Part shown: in pieces, positions 34,167-43,243 of the stretch
How positions within the stretch are numbered: the stretch's first letter is position 1
Layout: each line of letters opens with the position of its first letter
Assembly (NCBI GenBank): GCA_013001285.1
Contig: JABDMU010000060.1
Location: forward strand, 1 to 45,294
Direction: 5' to 3'
Source of the DNA: Flavobacteriaceae bacterium
GTDB lineage: Bacteria; Bacteroidota; Bacteroidia; Flavobacteriales; Flavobacteriaceae
DNA: 45,294 nt
The notes under the pieces: model-generated
What the model was told of the DNA's origin: nothing
Databases searched by the model: none
Seen by the model: only the letters and a program-made list of their open reading frames with translations
Made by a program: the position numbers and the translations under genes

Positions 34167-35621
34167 TCAAATTTGTTTTCTGAGTCGAGCTACAGGAATG
34201 TCCAGTTGCTCTCTATATTTTGCTACTGTACGACGCGCTATAGGATATCCCTTTTCCTTTAAGATTTTAGCCAATTTTTCATCGGTTAATGGCTTGCGTT
34301 TTTCTTCTTCTTCAATAACGGTCTCAAGGATTTTCTTGATCTCTCTAGTTGAAACATCTTCCCCTTGATCGTTCTTCATAGATTCGCTAAAGAATTCCTT
34401 GATAAGCTTTGTCCCATAAGGGGTGTCAACATACTTGCTATTGGCCACACGAGAAACTGTAGAAACATCCATGTCAATTTCATCGGCGATATCTTTTAAG
34501 ATCATTGGCTTTAACTTTCGCTCATCACCCGATAAGAAATATTCTTTTTGGTAATGCATGATAGAACTCATGGTCACAAATAAAGTTTGCTGACGTTGTT
34601 TTATGGCTTCAATGAACCATTTTGCCGAATCAAGCTTTTGTTTGATAAAAAGTACAGCATCTTTTTGTGCTTTCGACTTTTCCTTCGATTCTTTATACCC
34701 TTTCAACATGTTGCTATACTCACGAGAAACATGTAAATCAGGCGCATTTCTACCGTTAAGAGTTAATTCTAATTCACCATCAACTATATTTATCGTAAAG
34801 TCAGGAACCACATGCTCTACCATTCTACTACCCCCAGAATAGGAACTACCAGGTTTAGGATTCAAGCGCTCGATTTCAAGGATGGCGTCTTTTAATTGAA
34901 CTTCAGTAATGTCGAATTTCTGAAGTAATTTTTTATAATGTTTTTTTGAGAATTGATCGAAGGCGCGTTTAATGATATCAGTAGCCAATTCTACGTTTGG
35001 TGTTTTTGTTTTTCTTTCTAGCTGAATCAATAAGCACTCTTGTAGGTCTCTTGCACCAACTCCTGCAGGATCCAATTGTTGAACGATTTTTAAAACATCT
35101 TCTATTTTTTCTTCAGTAGTATACACATTTTGAGTAAAGGCGAGGTCATCTAAAATATCTTCAACTGAGCGTCTTATATATCCGGTTTCATCAACACTTC
35201 CAACAAGAAAGGTAGCGATCTGTTCCTCTTCATCATCTAAACGGAAGGTACTCAATTGGTTGATCAAAGTCTGAGTAAAAGACGTGCCTGACGCATATGG
35301 AATACTTTTCTCCTCGTCATCAACACTATAGTTATTGGCCTGCATTCTATAATCTGGGACTTCATCATCACTCAAATATTCGTCTACATTGATATCTTCA
35401 GCATTGATTGAATCCGATTCATTGTAGTCATCGTTAAGATCATCAAACTCATCAAATTCTTCTGTTTTCTCTTTGCCACTGTCTAAGGCAGGATTCTCTT
35501 CTAATTCTTGTTTGATACGTTGCTCAAATGCCTGCGTGGGCAATTGAATTAACTTCATCAACTGAATTTGTTGAGGCGATAATTTCTGTGATAATTTAAA
35601 TTGTAGATACTGCTTTAACAT
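34167..35621 (-). CDS. rpoN: RNA polymerase sigma-54 factor
   Basis: A 484-residue sigma-54. The ATG at 35621 is chosen because MLKQYLQFKLSQKL is the standard start. Region I is Gln/Leu-rich (SPQQIQLMKLIQLPTQAFEQ) and followed by ENPAL. An acidic region II comes next. The core-binding and DNA-binding domains follow, with the HTH near DIADEIDMDVSTVSRVANSK and the RpoN box ARRTVAKYREQL close to the C-terminus. It directs transcription from -24/-12 promoters and needs an AAA+ activator, none of which is in the window. A terminator separates it from asnS upstream. Confidence 0.96.
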   Translation of the reverse strand: MLKQYLQFKLSQKLSPQQIQLMKLIQLPTQAFEQRIKQELEENPALDSGKEKTEEFDEFDDLNDDYNESDSINAEDINVDEYLSDDEVPDYRMQANNYSVDDEEKSIPYASGTSFTQTLINQLSTFRLDDEEEQIATFLVGSVDETGYIRRSVEDILDDLAFTQNVYTTEEKIEDVLKIVQQLDPAGVGARDLQECLLIQLERKTKTPNVELATDIIKRAFDQFSKKHYKKLLQKFDITEVQLKDAILEIERLNPKPGSSYSGGSRMVEHVVPDFTINIVDGELELTLNGRNAPDLHVSREYSNMLKGYKESKEKSKAQKDAVLFIKQKLDSAKWFIEAIKQRQQTLFVTMSSIMHYQKEYFLSGDERKLKPMILKDIADEIDMDVSTVSRVANSKYVDTPYGTKLIKEFFSESMKNDQGEDVSTREIKKILETVIEEEEKRKPLTDEKLAKILKEKGYPIARRTVAKYREQLDIPVARLRKQI

Positions 35622-35648
35622 TCTGAGTATTTGGGTTTTGAGTAAAAA

Positions 35649-35690
35649 TAAAAAAAACAATCTACATTCAATCAAGAACACAGATTGTTT
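35649..35690 (-). terminator. Terminator between asnS and rpoN
   Basis: On the minus strand AAACAATCT pairs with AGATTGTTT (plus positions 35682-35690 and 35655-35663, perfect 9 bp, 18-base loop) and is followed by a long T run. It lies 24 bases after the asnS stop codon. Confidence 0.8.
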
Positions 35691-35713
35691 AAATTTAATT
35701 TAATTATAGTTAT

Positions 35714-37147
35714 TTAAAATTCTGCATTTTGTGGCGTTCTTGGATAAGGGATAACGTCTCTAATATTGCTCATTCCAGTAACAAACATCACTAAACGTTC
35801 AAATCCTAATCCGAAGCCTGAATGTACGGCAGTGCCATACTTTCTCAGATCCAGATACCACCACAATTCTTCCTCGGGAATATCAAGAGCAGCCATTTTT
35901 TCCTTCAGAACCTCTAAGCGCTCTTCTCGTTGTGAACCACCAACAATTTCTCCAATTCCTGGAAATAATATATCCATGGCACGAACCGTCTTTCCATCTT
36001 CGTTAAGACGCATGTAAAATGCCTTGATATTAGCCGGGTAATCAAACAAGATGACAGGGCATTTAAAGTGTTTTTCTACTAAAAAACGTTCATGTTCACT
36101 TTGTAGATCAGCACCCCATTCATCGATAATATATTTGAATTTCTTTTTCTTGTTTGGTTTTGAATTTCTTAAAATATCAATGGCTTCCGTATAGGTCACG
36201 CGTTTAAAGTTATTTTCACTTACAAAACGCAGCTTATCGGTAAGCGACATTTCTGAACGTTCGGCCTGAGGTTTCGATTTTTCTTCCTGAATAAGGCGTT
36301 GTTCTAAAAATTCAAGATCATCCTTACAATGCTCAAGAATGTAATTGAGCACATACTTCAAAAAGTCTTCTGCAAGATCCATATTGCCTGCTAGATCCAT
36401 AAAAGCCACTTCGGGTTCGATCATCCAGAACTCTGCTAAATGACGCGACGTATTCGAATTTTCAGCTCTAAAGGTTGGTCCAAATGTATAGACTTTCCCC
36501 AGAGACATAGCATATGTTTCGGCCTCTAATTGTCCAGATACCGTTAGGTTGCTTTCTTTACCAAAGAAGTCTTCTGCATAATCGACCTCGCCAGCTTCGG
36601 TTAGTGGTGGGCTCTTAGGATCCAGTGTGCTCACACGAAACATTTCACCGGCACCTTCGGCATCACTACCCGTAATAATAGGCGTATGCATGTAATAAAA
36701 GCCATTTTCATTAAAATAATTATGAATGGCAAATGACAATTTCGATCGCAATCGCATTACAGCGCTAAAGGTGTTGGTTCGTGTTCGTAAATGCGCATTT
36801 TCTCTTAAGAATTCGAAGGAATGTTTTTTGGGTTGAATAGGATACGATTCGGCATCGGCATCTCCTAAAATGATCAAATCAGACACCTGGATCTCAACAG
36901 TTTGACCTTTTCCTTGACTTTCTACAAGCAGCCCTTTTATATGTACAGCTGCACCTGTATTAATACGTTTCAGAAGTGCTTCGCTTGTGCTTTCAAAATC
37001 AATGACGCATTGAATATTATGAATGGTCGAACCATCATTTAAAGCTAAAAACCTATTGGCTCTAAATGTTCTAACCCATCCTTTTACTTCTACATCAACT
37101 TGTTTTGTTTCTTGTATTAACAAGTCTGAAACTGTACTTAATGTCAT
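35714..37147 (-). CDS. asnS: Asparaginyl-tRNA synthetase
   Basis: A 477-residue class IIb synthetase that charges tRNA-Asn. The N-terminal OB-fold anticodon domain (VEVKGWVRTFRANRFLALND) is followed by the class II core. Motif 2 is FGPTFRAENSNTSRHLAEFW and motif 3 is GFGLGFERLVMFVTG. The length fits the bacterial family (466 in E. coli). It has its own -7 element 24 bases upstream of the start, lies 47 bases after the MMPL gene on the same strand, and ends at a terminator before rpoN. Confidence 0.97.
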   Translation of the reverse strand: MTLSTVSDLLIQETKQVDVEVKGWVRTFRANRFLALNDGSTIHNIQCVIDFESTSEALLKRINTGAAVHIKGLLVESQGKGQTVEIQVSDLIILGDADAESYPIQPKKHSFEFLRENAHLRTRTNTFSAVMRLRSKLSFAIHNYFNENGFYYMHTPIITGSDAEGAGEMFRVSTLDPKSPPLTEAGEVDYAEDFFGKESNLTVSGQLEAETYAMSLGKVYTFGPTFRAENSNTSRHLAEFWMIEPEVAFMDLAGNMDLAEDFLKYVLNYILEHCKDDLEFLEQRLIQEEKSKPQAERSEMSLTDKLRFVSENNFKRVTYTEAIDILRNSKPNKKKKFKYIIDEWGADLQSEHERFLVEKHFKCPVILFDYPANIKAFYMRLNEDGKTVRAMDILFPGIGEIVGGSQREERLEVLKEKMAALDIPEEELWWYLDLRKYGTAVHSGFGLGFERLVMFVTGMSNIRDVIPYPRTPQNAEF

Positions 37148-37171
37148 TTCAATGTTGATTTAATTTGGCAG

Positions 37172-37179
37172 CAAAGATA
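37172..37179 (-). promoter_or_regulatory. -7 element of asnS
   Basis: The minus strand reads TATCTTTG, an exact TAnnTTTG match, 24 bases before the asnS ATG, inside the 47-base gap to the MMPL gene. Confidence 0.5.
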
Positions 37180-37194
37180 ATGTATTCAACGAAA

Positions 37195-39591
37195 TTATGT
37201 ATCGTTGTTTTTATCTTCTTCAGGAATAATTCTGAAGTTTGGTTCTTTGAGAACTTCTTTATTGGCAATGCTTCTTTCAAGAGAAAGCAATAAGGACGGA
37301 AGCAATATTAAATTGGCCAGCATGGCAAGAAGTAAGGTTGCTGAGACCAAGGCACCAAGGGCAACCGTCCCACCAAAACTGGAAATAATGAAAACACTAA
37401 ATCCAAAGAAAAGAACAATTGACGTATAAAACATACTGACCCCAGTTTCTCTTAATGCTGCATAAACAGATTTTCTAATTTTCCAATGATTCGCCTGCAA
37501 TTCCTGACGGTATTTCGCTAGAAAATGAATAGTATCGTCTACAGAAATTCCAAAAGCGATACTAAAGACTAATATAGTAGATGGCTTAATAGGGACACCC
37601 AAATATCCCATAAGACCGGCAGTGACCAAAAGTGGTAAAATATTTGGAATTAAAGACACAACGATCATTCTTAAAGATCTGAACATATAGGCCATAAAAA
37701 GGGAGATCAATAAGATGGCCAATGATAATGAGAGAATTAAATTCTTCACTAAGTAACGTGTTCCTTTTTGGAATAGATAGGCTTTACCAGTAATGGATAC
37801 ATTATAGCGTTCGGCTGGAAAGACTTTTGCGATCTTAGCTCGTAAATCTTCTTCAATGCGCTCCATTTTTTCAATTTCAATATCCTTCATAAATGTTGTA
37901 ATACGTGCATATTGGCCTGTGCTATCAACAAAGTTTTTTAGAAGGTCGACGTCAGATGATGATTTCTTAGCATATGAAAGGATAAAAGTGTTTTCCTGTG
38001 ATGACGGTAATTGGTAATATTTTGGATTTCCATTATAGTAGGCTTGTTTCGAGTATTTTACCAGGCTCACCACTGAAATGGGCTTGGATAATTCTGGAAT
38101 TTCATCAATAAGATCTTCAAGTTGTCCCATACGTTTCAAAGTGGCCAATTTCATCACCCCTTTTTTACGCTTAGTGTCTACCATGATCTCCAGAGGCATG
38201 ATGCCGTTGAATTCAGATTCAAAAAACTTAATATCTTTAAAGAACTGTGATTGTTTCGGCATGTCTTCAATAAGACTTCCAGACACTTTAATTTGATAGA
38301 TGCCAATAATACTCGCGATCATTAAAATTAATGAGGTGACATATACCGTGATCTTTCGGTGTTTTACCATCCCTTCCATCCAATCTACAAATGCATTTAT
38401 CCAACGTTTGTTCAAGTGTTCAAGATGCTTATCTTTCGGCATTGGCATGAAACTGTAAATGATTGGAATGATCATGAGGCACAAAAGAAAAATAGCTAGA
38501 ATACTCAATGAAGCTACAGTACCAAATTCCTGAAGCAATTTACTCTTCGTAAAAATAAATGTTGCAAATCCGGATGCCGTTGTGACATTGGTCATCAAGG
38601 TGGCATTTCCAATTTTTGTGATCACACGTTGTAAGGACTTGGCTTTATTACCGTGTTTTCTTACTTCATGTTGATATTTATTGATTAAGAAAATACAATT
38701 TGGGATACCGATAACAATGATCAAAGGCGGAATTAATGCAGTAAGTACGGTGATCTCATATTCCAGAATGCCAAGAATTCCAAAAGTCCACATCACGCCA
38801 ATGATCACGACAATCATAGAGATGAAGGTCGCTCTAAAGGATCTGAAAAAGAAGAAAAATATCAAGGAGGTAATCAGCAAGGCTGCACTGATAAATTTTC
38901 CAATCTCATTAACAATAAGCTGAGAATTTAAAGTTCTAATGTACGGCATCCCAGAAACACGCACATCAAGACCAGTTTCGTTTTCAAATGCTTTGATTTT
39001 ATCAGTAAGTTCATTTAAAATAAAATCTTTTCTTGCAGATGTATTTACTATATCCTTTTTAAGATAAATGGCCGTACGAATCGTTTGTGTTTCCTTGTTG
39101 TATAGGAAATTGTCGTAGAAAGGATACTTTGTAAAGAGATCACTTTTTAGCTCTTGAATATCTGATATAGAACTAATAGAATCCTGGATAAATGGTTCAA
39201 GATCAAATTTTTGAAGCTTTTCATTCTTCACTAATTTCTTTAGTTGTCCAATATCAACAACGGTCTCGACTTCCTTATTAAAATCCTTAAAACTTTCTGA
39301 GAATGAATTCCAGGCGTTAAAATTTTCAACTGTGAAAACGAGTGAATCCTTTACACCAATAACGATGAGATTTCCTTCCTCTCCAAAAGTCGATAAAAAA
39401 GCATTGTATTCTAGGTTAACCTCATGTTTATCTGGTAATAAATTAGCTTCTGTATAGGTAAAGCGCATTTTATCCCACTGACTCGCGAAAAATAGGGTAG
39501 CCGCAACTAACGCAATGATTATGAAGAATCTATTGCGTAAAATTAATCGAGCGATGGTTTCCCAGAAGCCAACAGAGAATAATTTTGTCAT
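37195..39591 (-). CDS. MMPL/RND-superfamily exporter
   Basis: A 798-residue inner-membrane protein built of two similar halves, each with one TM segment, a large periplasmic domain and five clustered TM segments. TM1 is near 23-38. The first cluster contains FFFFFRSFRATFISMIVV and the second has FSIAFGISVDDTIHFLAKYRQEL, with acidic residues as in proton-driven RND transporters. It lacks the adaptor and channel partners of the HAE1 type, and its length suits the lipid/hopanoid MMPL group. Substrates might be lipids. It is followed by asnS. Confidence 0.9.
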   Translation of the reverse strand: MTKLFSVGFWETIARLILRNRFFIIIALVAATLFFASQWDKMRFTYTEANLLPDKHEVNLEYNAFLSTFGEEGNLIVIGVKDSLVFTVENFNAWNSFSESFKDFNKEVETVVDIGQLKKLVKNEKLQKFDLEPFIQDSISSISDIQELKSDLFTKYPFYDNFLYNKETQTIRTAIYLKKDIVNTSARKDFILNELTDKIKAFENETGLDVRVSGMPYIRTLNSQLIVNEIGKFISAALLITSLIFFFFFRSFRATFISMIVVIIGVMWTFGILGILEYEITVLTALIPPLIIVIGIPNCIFLINKYQHEVRKHGNKAKSLQRVITKIGNATLMTNVTTASGFATFIFTKSKLLQEFGTVASLSILAIFLLCLMIIPIIYSFMPMPKDKHLEHLNKRWINAFVDWMEGMVKHRKITVYVTSLILMIASIIGIYQIKVSGSLIEDMPKQSQFFKDIKFFESEFNGIMPLEIMVDTKRKKGVMKLATLKRMGQLEDLIDEIPELSKPISVVSLVKYSKQAYYNGNPKYYQLPSSQENTFILSYAKKSSSDVDLLKNFVDSTGQYARITTFMKDIEIEKMERIEEDLRAKIAKVFPAERYNVSITGKAYLFQKGTRYLVKNLILSLSLAILLISLFMAYMFRSLRMIVVSLIPNILPLLVTAGLMGYLGVPIKPSTILVFSIAFGISVDDTIHFLAKYRQELQANHWKIRKSVYAALRETGVSMFYTSIVLFFGFSVFIISSFGGTVALGALVSATLLLAMLANLILLPSLLLSLERSIANKEVLKEPNFRIIPEEDKNNDT

Positions 39592-39608
39592 GCTAATTTT
39601 TAACTGCG

Positions 39609-39616
39609 CAAAGGTA
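39609..39616 (-). promoter_or_regulatory. -7 element of the MMPL exporter gene
   Basis: The minus strand reads TACCTTTG, an exact TAnnTTTG match, 17 bases before the ATG at 39591. No clear -33 element was found. Confidence 0.5.
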
Positions 39617-39664
39617 GAAAAAACAAGTTGATAAATTGAGGTATTCTATTTTGAATACTGACCT

Positions 39665-40945
39665 CTAATCTAGAGTTAAATTGAAGGTGAATTTAAAAGC
39701 GATATTATCTTCAAATTTTGGAAGATGATATGCGCCATATCTGTAGGCAAAACTCAATCCAAATCCAAACAGCAATTTATTAAGTTCAATTCCCGATTCC
39801 GAAAAGCCTTTATTCAGCTTTGAAAATGTCAAACCTTGATGCCTAGTGCTATGCTTCATATCGCCATAGGCCAGTTTCGTTAATAAGACAAGTTGAGGTT
39901 TAAATTTTGGAGATATTTTAAATGGCTTTAATTTATGCCGAAGGATCAGGGTCATAAACTGGTTTGAAAAGAATTCATTGAAATACATAGTTTCAAAACT
40001 ATTTATTCCAGCCACCGAAAACCGATTCATAATGGTTTCTTTGTTTACATTATTAGGATAGGCATGATAAGCATGTGATATTGGAATATCGCCAGAGGCC
40101 AGTCCCGAGGTAAATACCACTTCTGTTAAAGCAGAAGACTTGTGATTAAATTGTTGAACTGCGCGAAAATCGAATTTCGAAAAACTAAAATCACTGCCGA
40201 GTAAACCTTTAAAACTCTTGGTATATTGTATTGAGAATCTCGGGTAACCAGTCCTTTTTTCCTTGATCTCATCGTCTTCATATACATAAGAACTGAAGGG
40301 ATCCCATTGAAGTGACAAGGTGAGCAAACTCAAGTCATATTGTGAAAATGAATCCCCATTTAGGATATAGGTATAATTATAAGTAGGATCTATTTTTCGC
40401 AGTGAGAATTGAGTTTCTGTAAGTAAGGTTGAGTTTAATTGATGTTCAATGCCGATGGTTTTTGAAATGTGCCTATGAAATAAACTGATATTGATCAATC
40501 GGGGTTCAAATAATTGAAAAAACCGACTGTCGGTTAAAAAAACCGAACCTCCTGTTTCTTCAAGGTCACTTGTATAGATGAAATTTACCCATGTATTGGA
40601 TCTTTTTGCTAGTCGAAAACCACCTCCAATACTGTATTTAAAGGTGTGATCTAAAAATCCATAAACCGAATAACCTTGAATTCGAAATGATTCTGAAAAC
40701 GTCTCGCTGGTCACGCCTCCGATTCCTGTTCTTACGCCTTCAAATTGATTGTATTTTATAAGGTATCTAAGATCAAAATTGAAATATTTAGTAGGAAAAT
40801 AGCCGTTACCTAATTGTTTTCGAAAATCTGCATTTTTAATAGAATCGTTTGAAGTGATGGCATCCGATTGATTTTGGTTTGTAGAAGATGTTTGACCATG
40901 CACTGTATACAGTGACATTAAAATGAAAAGCCAAACATATTTCAT
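39665..40945 (-). CDS. DUF5686-like outer-membrane barrel protein, short form
   Basis: A 426-residue secreted protein with a signal peptide (MKYVWLFILMSLYTVHGQ). Many amphipathic strands run to the end (FKFTFNLTLD). The stretch RFSIQYTKSFKGLLGSDFSF, then VQQFNHKS and VVFTSGLASGDIPISHAY, resembles the C-terminal barrel of the DUF5686 family, which usually has about 800 residues with a carboxypeptidase-like domain in front. Here only the barrel half remains, so it is either a short family member or a distant relative. The function is unknown. It lies after the frr terminator on the same strand. Confidence 0.75.
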   Translation of the reverse strand: MKYVWLFILMSLYTVHGQTSSTNQNQSDAITSNDSIKNADFRKQLGNGYFPTKYFNFDLRYLIKYNQFEGVRTGIGGVTSETFSESFRIQGYSVYGFLDHTFKYSIGGGFRLAKRSNTWVNFIYTSDLEETGGSVFLTDSRFFQLFEPRLINISLFHRHISKTIGIEHQLNSTLLTETQFSLRKIDPTYNYTYILNGDSFSQYDLSLLTLSLQWDPFSSYVYEDDEIKEKRTGYPRFSIQYTKSFKGLLGSDFSFSKFDFRAVQQFNHKSSALTEVVFTSGLASGDIPISHAYHAYPNNVNKETIMNRFSVAGINSFETMYFNEFFSNQFMTLILRHKLKPFKISPKFKPQLVLLTKLAYGDMKHSTRHQGLTFSKLNKGFSESGIELNKLLFGFGLSFAYRYGAYHLPKFEDNIAFKFTFNLTLD

Positions 40946-40978
40946 GGAAAGGAGGAGGTTTGTGAATTATATAAACAT

Positions 40979-41001
40979 AAAAAAAGCGACATTAGTGTCG
41001 C
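40979..41001 (-). terminator. Terminator after frr
   Basis: The minus strand gives GCGACA-CTAA-TGTCGC (plus 40986-41001), a perfect 6-bp stem followed by seven T. It lies just beyond the frr stop codon. Confidence 0.75.
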
Positions 41002-41007
41002 CTTATT

Positions 41008-41565
41008 TTAAACGGTCATGATTTCTTTTTCCTTCAAATGAAACATGTCGTCAATTTTGTTGATATACTTATCGGTCATAGTTTGAATATCAATTTCGGC
41101 ATTTGCTTTAGCATCTTCGGAAATCTCTTCCATTTTTTTTATGTCATTATTGGCATCTTTTCGTGCATTTCTAACACCAACTTTGGCATCTTCTGTTTCA
41201 GCTTTGGCCTGTTTAGAGAGTTCTCGACGTCTTTCTTCGGTTAAGGGAGGTACATTTATTATTATACTTTCTCCATTATTCATTGGATTAAAACCCAGGT
41301 TTGCAACCATGATGGCGCGTTCAATTTCTTGTAGCATCGTTTTTTCCCATGGTTGTACGGTTATGGTACGGCCATCGGGTGTATTGACATTGGCCACCTG
41401 GTTCAATGGGGTTTCACTCCCATAATAGTCGACCATAACGCTGCCTAGCATAGAAGGGCTTGCCTTACCAGCTCGTATATTGATCAGTTGCTTTTCTAAA
41501 TGCTTAATAGCATTTGACATGGCTTCTCTTGCTGTATCTAAAACAAATTGTAATTCTTCGTTCAT
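41008..41565 (-). CDS. frr: Ribosome recycling factor
   Basis: A 185-residue RRF that with EF-G splits the post-termination ribosome. The length equals that of the E. coli protein. It shows the family signatures LEKQLINIRAGKASPSML, VQPWEKTMLQEIERAI and PPLTEERRRELSKQAKAE. It follows pyrH by 47 bases in the usual pyrH-frr order and ends at a short hairpin. Confidence 0.97.
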   Translation of the reverse strand: MNEELQFVLDTAREAMSNAIKHLEKQLINIRAGKASPSMLGSVMVDYYGSETPLNQVANVNTPDGRTITVQPWEKTMLQEIERAIMVANLGFNPMNNGESIIINVPPLTEERRRELSKQAKAETEDAKVGVRNARKDANNDIKKMEEISEDAKANAEIDIQTMTDKYINKIDDMFHLKEKEIMTV

Positions 41566-41612
41566 TTTTAATGTTTTTTAATTGCCTTTCAAAAATTGAG
41601 CCAGAAATTGAC

Positions 41613-42320
41613 CTAAAGATTAACAGTTGTACCTATGTTTTCTCCAGAAACCACTTTCAGTAGGTTCCCTTTAGTATTCATATCAAAGACAATTATTGGT
41701 AAATTGTTTTCATGACTTAAGGTAAAAGCTGTGGTATCCATCACTTTCAAACCTTTTTTTAAGACATCATCAAAACTAATATAATCAAATTTTACGGCGT
41801 CACTATTCTTTTCTGGATCTGATGTGTAAATGCCATCAACTCTTGTGCCCTTTAAGATCACATCGGCTTCCATTTCTATAGCTCTTAAAACAGCAGCTGA
41901 ATCAGTTGTAAAATAAGGATTGCCTGTTCCGCCTCCAAAAATTACAACTCTTCCTTTCTCAAGATGCCGAATGGCTTTTCTCCTAATAAAAGGCTCTGCA
42001 ACTTCATTAATTTTAATGGCTGTTTGCAAACGTGTAGGGACATCGGCGTCTTCTAACGCACTTTGAAGTGCCAACCCGTTGATTACGGTAGCTAGCATTC
42101 CCATATGATCTCCTTGAACCCGGTCCATACCATTACTTGCTCCGGCTACACCTCTAAATATGTTTCCACCGCCAATAACGATTGCTACCTCCACGCCAAG
42201 TTCCTTGATTTGCTTAATATCTTGTGCATATTCAGCGAGTCGCAATGGATCAATACCGTATTTACGAGAACCCATTAGAGCTTCACCCGATAATTTAAGA
42301 AGAATGCGTTTGTATTTCAT
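41613..42320 (-). CDS. pyrH: Uridylate kinase
   Basis: A 235-residue amino-acid-kinase-fold enzyme that phosphorylates UMP to UDP. Visible motifs are [11 protein letters not shown] at the N-terminus, [31 protein letters not shown] and [18 protein letters not shown]. It is upstream of frr as usual. Here it is separated from tsf by a plus-strand spondin gene and has its own -7 element about 75 bases upstream, so pyrH-frr is an independent transcription unit. Confidence 0.97.
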   Translation of the reverse strand: MKYKRILLKLSGEALMGSRKYGIDPLRLAEYAQDIKQIKELGVEVAIVIGGGNIFRGVAGASNGMDRVQGDHMGMLATVINGLALQSALEDADVPTRLQTAIKINEVAEPFIRRKAIRHLEKGRVVIFGGGTGNPYFTTDSAAVLRAIEMEADVILKGTRVDGIYTSDPEKNSDAVKFDYISFDDVLKKGLKVMDTTAFTLSHENNLPIIVFDMNTKGNLLKVVSGENIGTTVNL

Positions 42321-42395
42321 TTATGTTGTATAAAAGTTCAGAATAATTATGGATTTTGTTTGAAAGAAATCCGATTGATTTTTCTGAAGGTTGTA

Positions 42396-42403
42396 CAAAT
42401 ATA
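42396..42403 (-). promoter_or_regulatory. -7 element of the pyrH-frr unit
   Basis: The minus strand reads TATATTTG, an exact TAnnTTTG match, in the divergent region between pyrH and the spondin gene. It implies a leader of about 70 bases. A -33 TTTG at normal spacing is not clear. Confidence 0.5.
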
Positions 42404-42479
42404 ACATACAATTTTTAAATACGATATGAGACAATATTAATAAATTTAATATCGTTATATTTATCAAAAAATTACCGAT

Positions 42480-43175
42480 ATGAGAACCTATTTAAAAATA
42501 GCCTTATTTTCATTTTCAATTCTATTATTTACATGCTCAAATAGTGATGATTCCAACAATGGAGGTGGAGGAGGCGGAGGCTTAGTAGCTCAAGCAACAT
42601 ATAGGGTCACGATTACAGGAAATTGGACAGCACAAACCCACCCAACGGACTATCCTGCCAATGCTGGATTTGATCAATTATATTTTATGGCCCATAGTAG
42701 TTCATCGTCATTATATAAGCTTGGACTTGCAGGTTCAGATGGCTTAAAGGCATACGCAACTACTGGTGATATCTCTGGATTAAATGCTGAGCATATTCAA
42801 GGTGAAGATGGCGTTGATCCTACGGTAATTGCAATTGGATCAGATATTAGTGCTACAGGAACCGACTCGTTTACTTTGACCATTACACCAAATACTACCT
42901 TGATAAGTTTTGTTGCAAGAATTTCACCAAGTCCAGATTGGTTTGTTGGCACGGATTCTTTTAATTTGGCTAATCCTGATAATACTTTAGTTGAAAACAT
43001 GGAATTTTCATTGTTTCCGATTGATGCAGGTGCAGATGGAGGAACCACTTTCGAATCTCCAGATGATCCAAATGCTGGACCAGTTGCAACCATTAGCGGT
43101 GATCCCTTTACAGGATCAAATGGTTTTATTCAGCGCTTAGGAAGTGTGAGCATTGAGCGTATCGATAACAATTGA
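42480..43175 (+). CDS. Spondin-domain lipoprotein
   Basis: A 231-residue lipoprotein (lipobox LLFTC, Cys19) with a Ser/Asn stretch and a run of seven glycines before the domain. The rest matches the spondin fold: YRVTITGNWTAQTHPTDYP, HSSSSSLYKLG and SFVARISPSPDWFVGTDSFN. Spondin domains in bacteria are found in surface lipoproteins of unknown role, perhaps in adhesion. The gene runs against pyrH and tsf and ends at a bidirectional terminator, so it sits between two genes that are usually adjacent. Confidence 0.9.
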   Translation: MRTYLKIALFSFSILLFTCSNSDDSNNGGGGGGGLVAQATYRVTITGNWTAQTHPTDYPANAGFDQLYFMAHSSSSSLYKLGLAGSDGLKAYATTGDISGLNAEHIQGEDGVDPTVIAIGSDISATGTDSFTLTITPNTTLISFVARISPSPDWFVGTDSFNLANPDNTLVENMEFSLFPIDAGADGGTTFESPDDPNAGPVATISGDPFTGSNGFIQRLGSVSIERIDNN

Positions 43176-43193
43176 TCAAATTCATATACAAAC

Positions 43194-43226
43194 AAAAAAA
43201 CCTCGAATGAAATTCGAGGTTTTTTT
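43194..43226. terminator. Bidirectional terminator, spondin gene and tsf
   Basis: CCTCGAAT (43201-43208) and ATTCGAGG (43212-43219) form a perfect 8-bp stem with a 3-base loop, flanked by seven A on the left and seven T on the right. It therefore works on both strands between the convergent genes. Confidence 0.9.
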
Positions 43227-43243
43227 ATTCTTAAAAAAAGTGC

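Noticed and set aside
35622-35681. Longer rpoN start
   Set aside because: The added residues do not resemble sigma-54 and overlap the asnS terminator. The standard N-terminus begins at 35621.
37205-38923. Several open frames on the plus strand opposite the MMPL gene
   Set aside because: They lie wholly within a long, well-supported gene, contain no recognisable domain and follow its codon pattern in reverse.
42421-42455. Inverted repeat ACGATAT / ATATCGT upstream of the spondin gene
   Set aside because: It has 7-bp arms over a 21-base AT-rich spacer, too weak to call an operator without conservation data.
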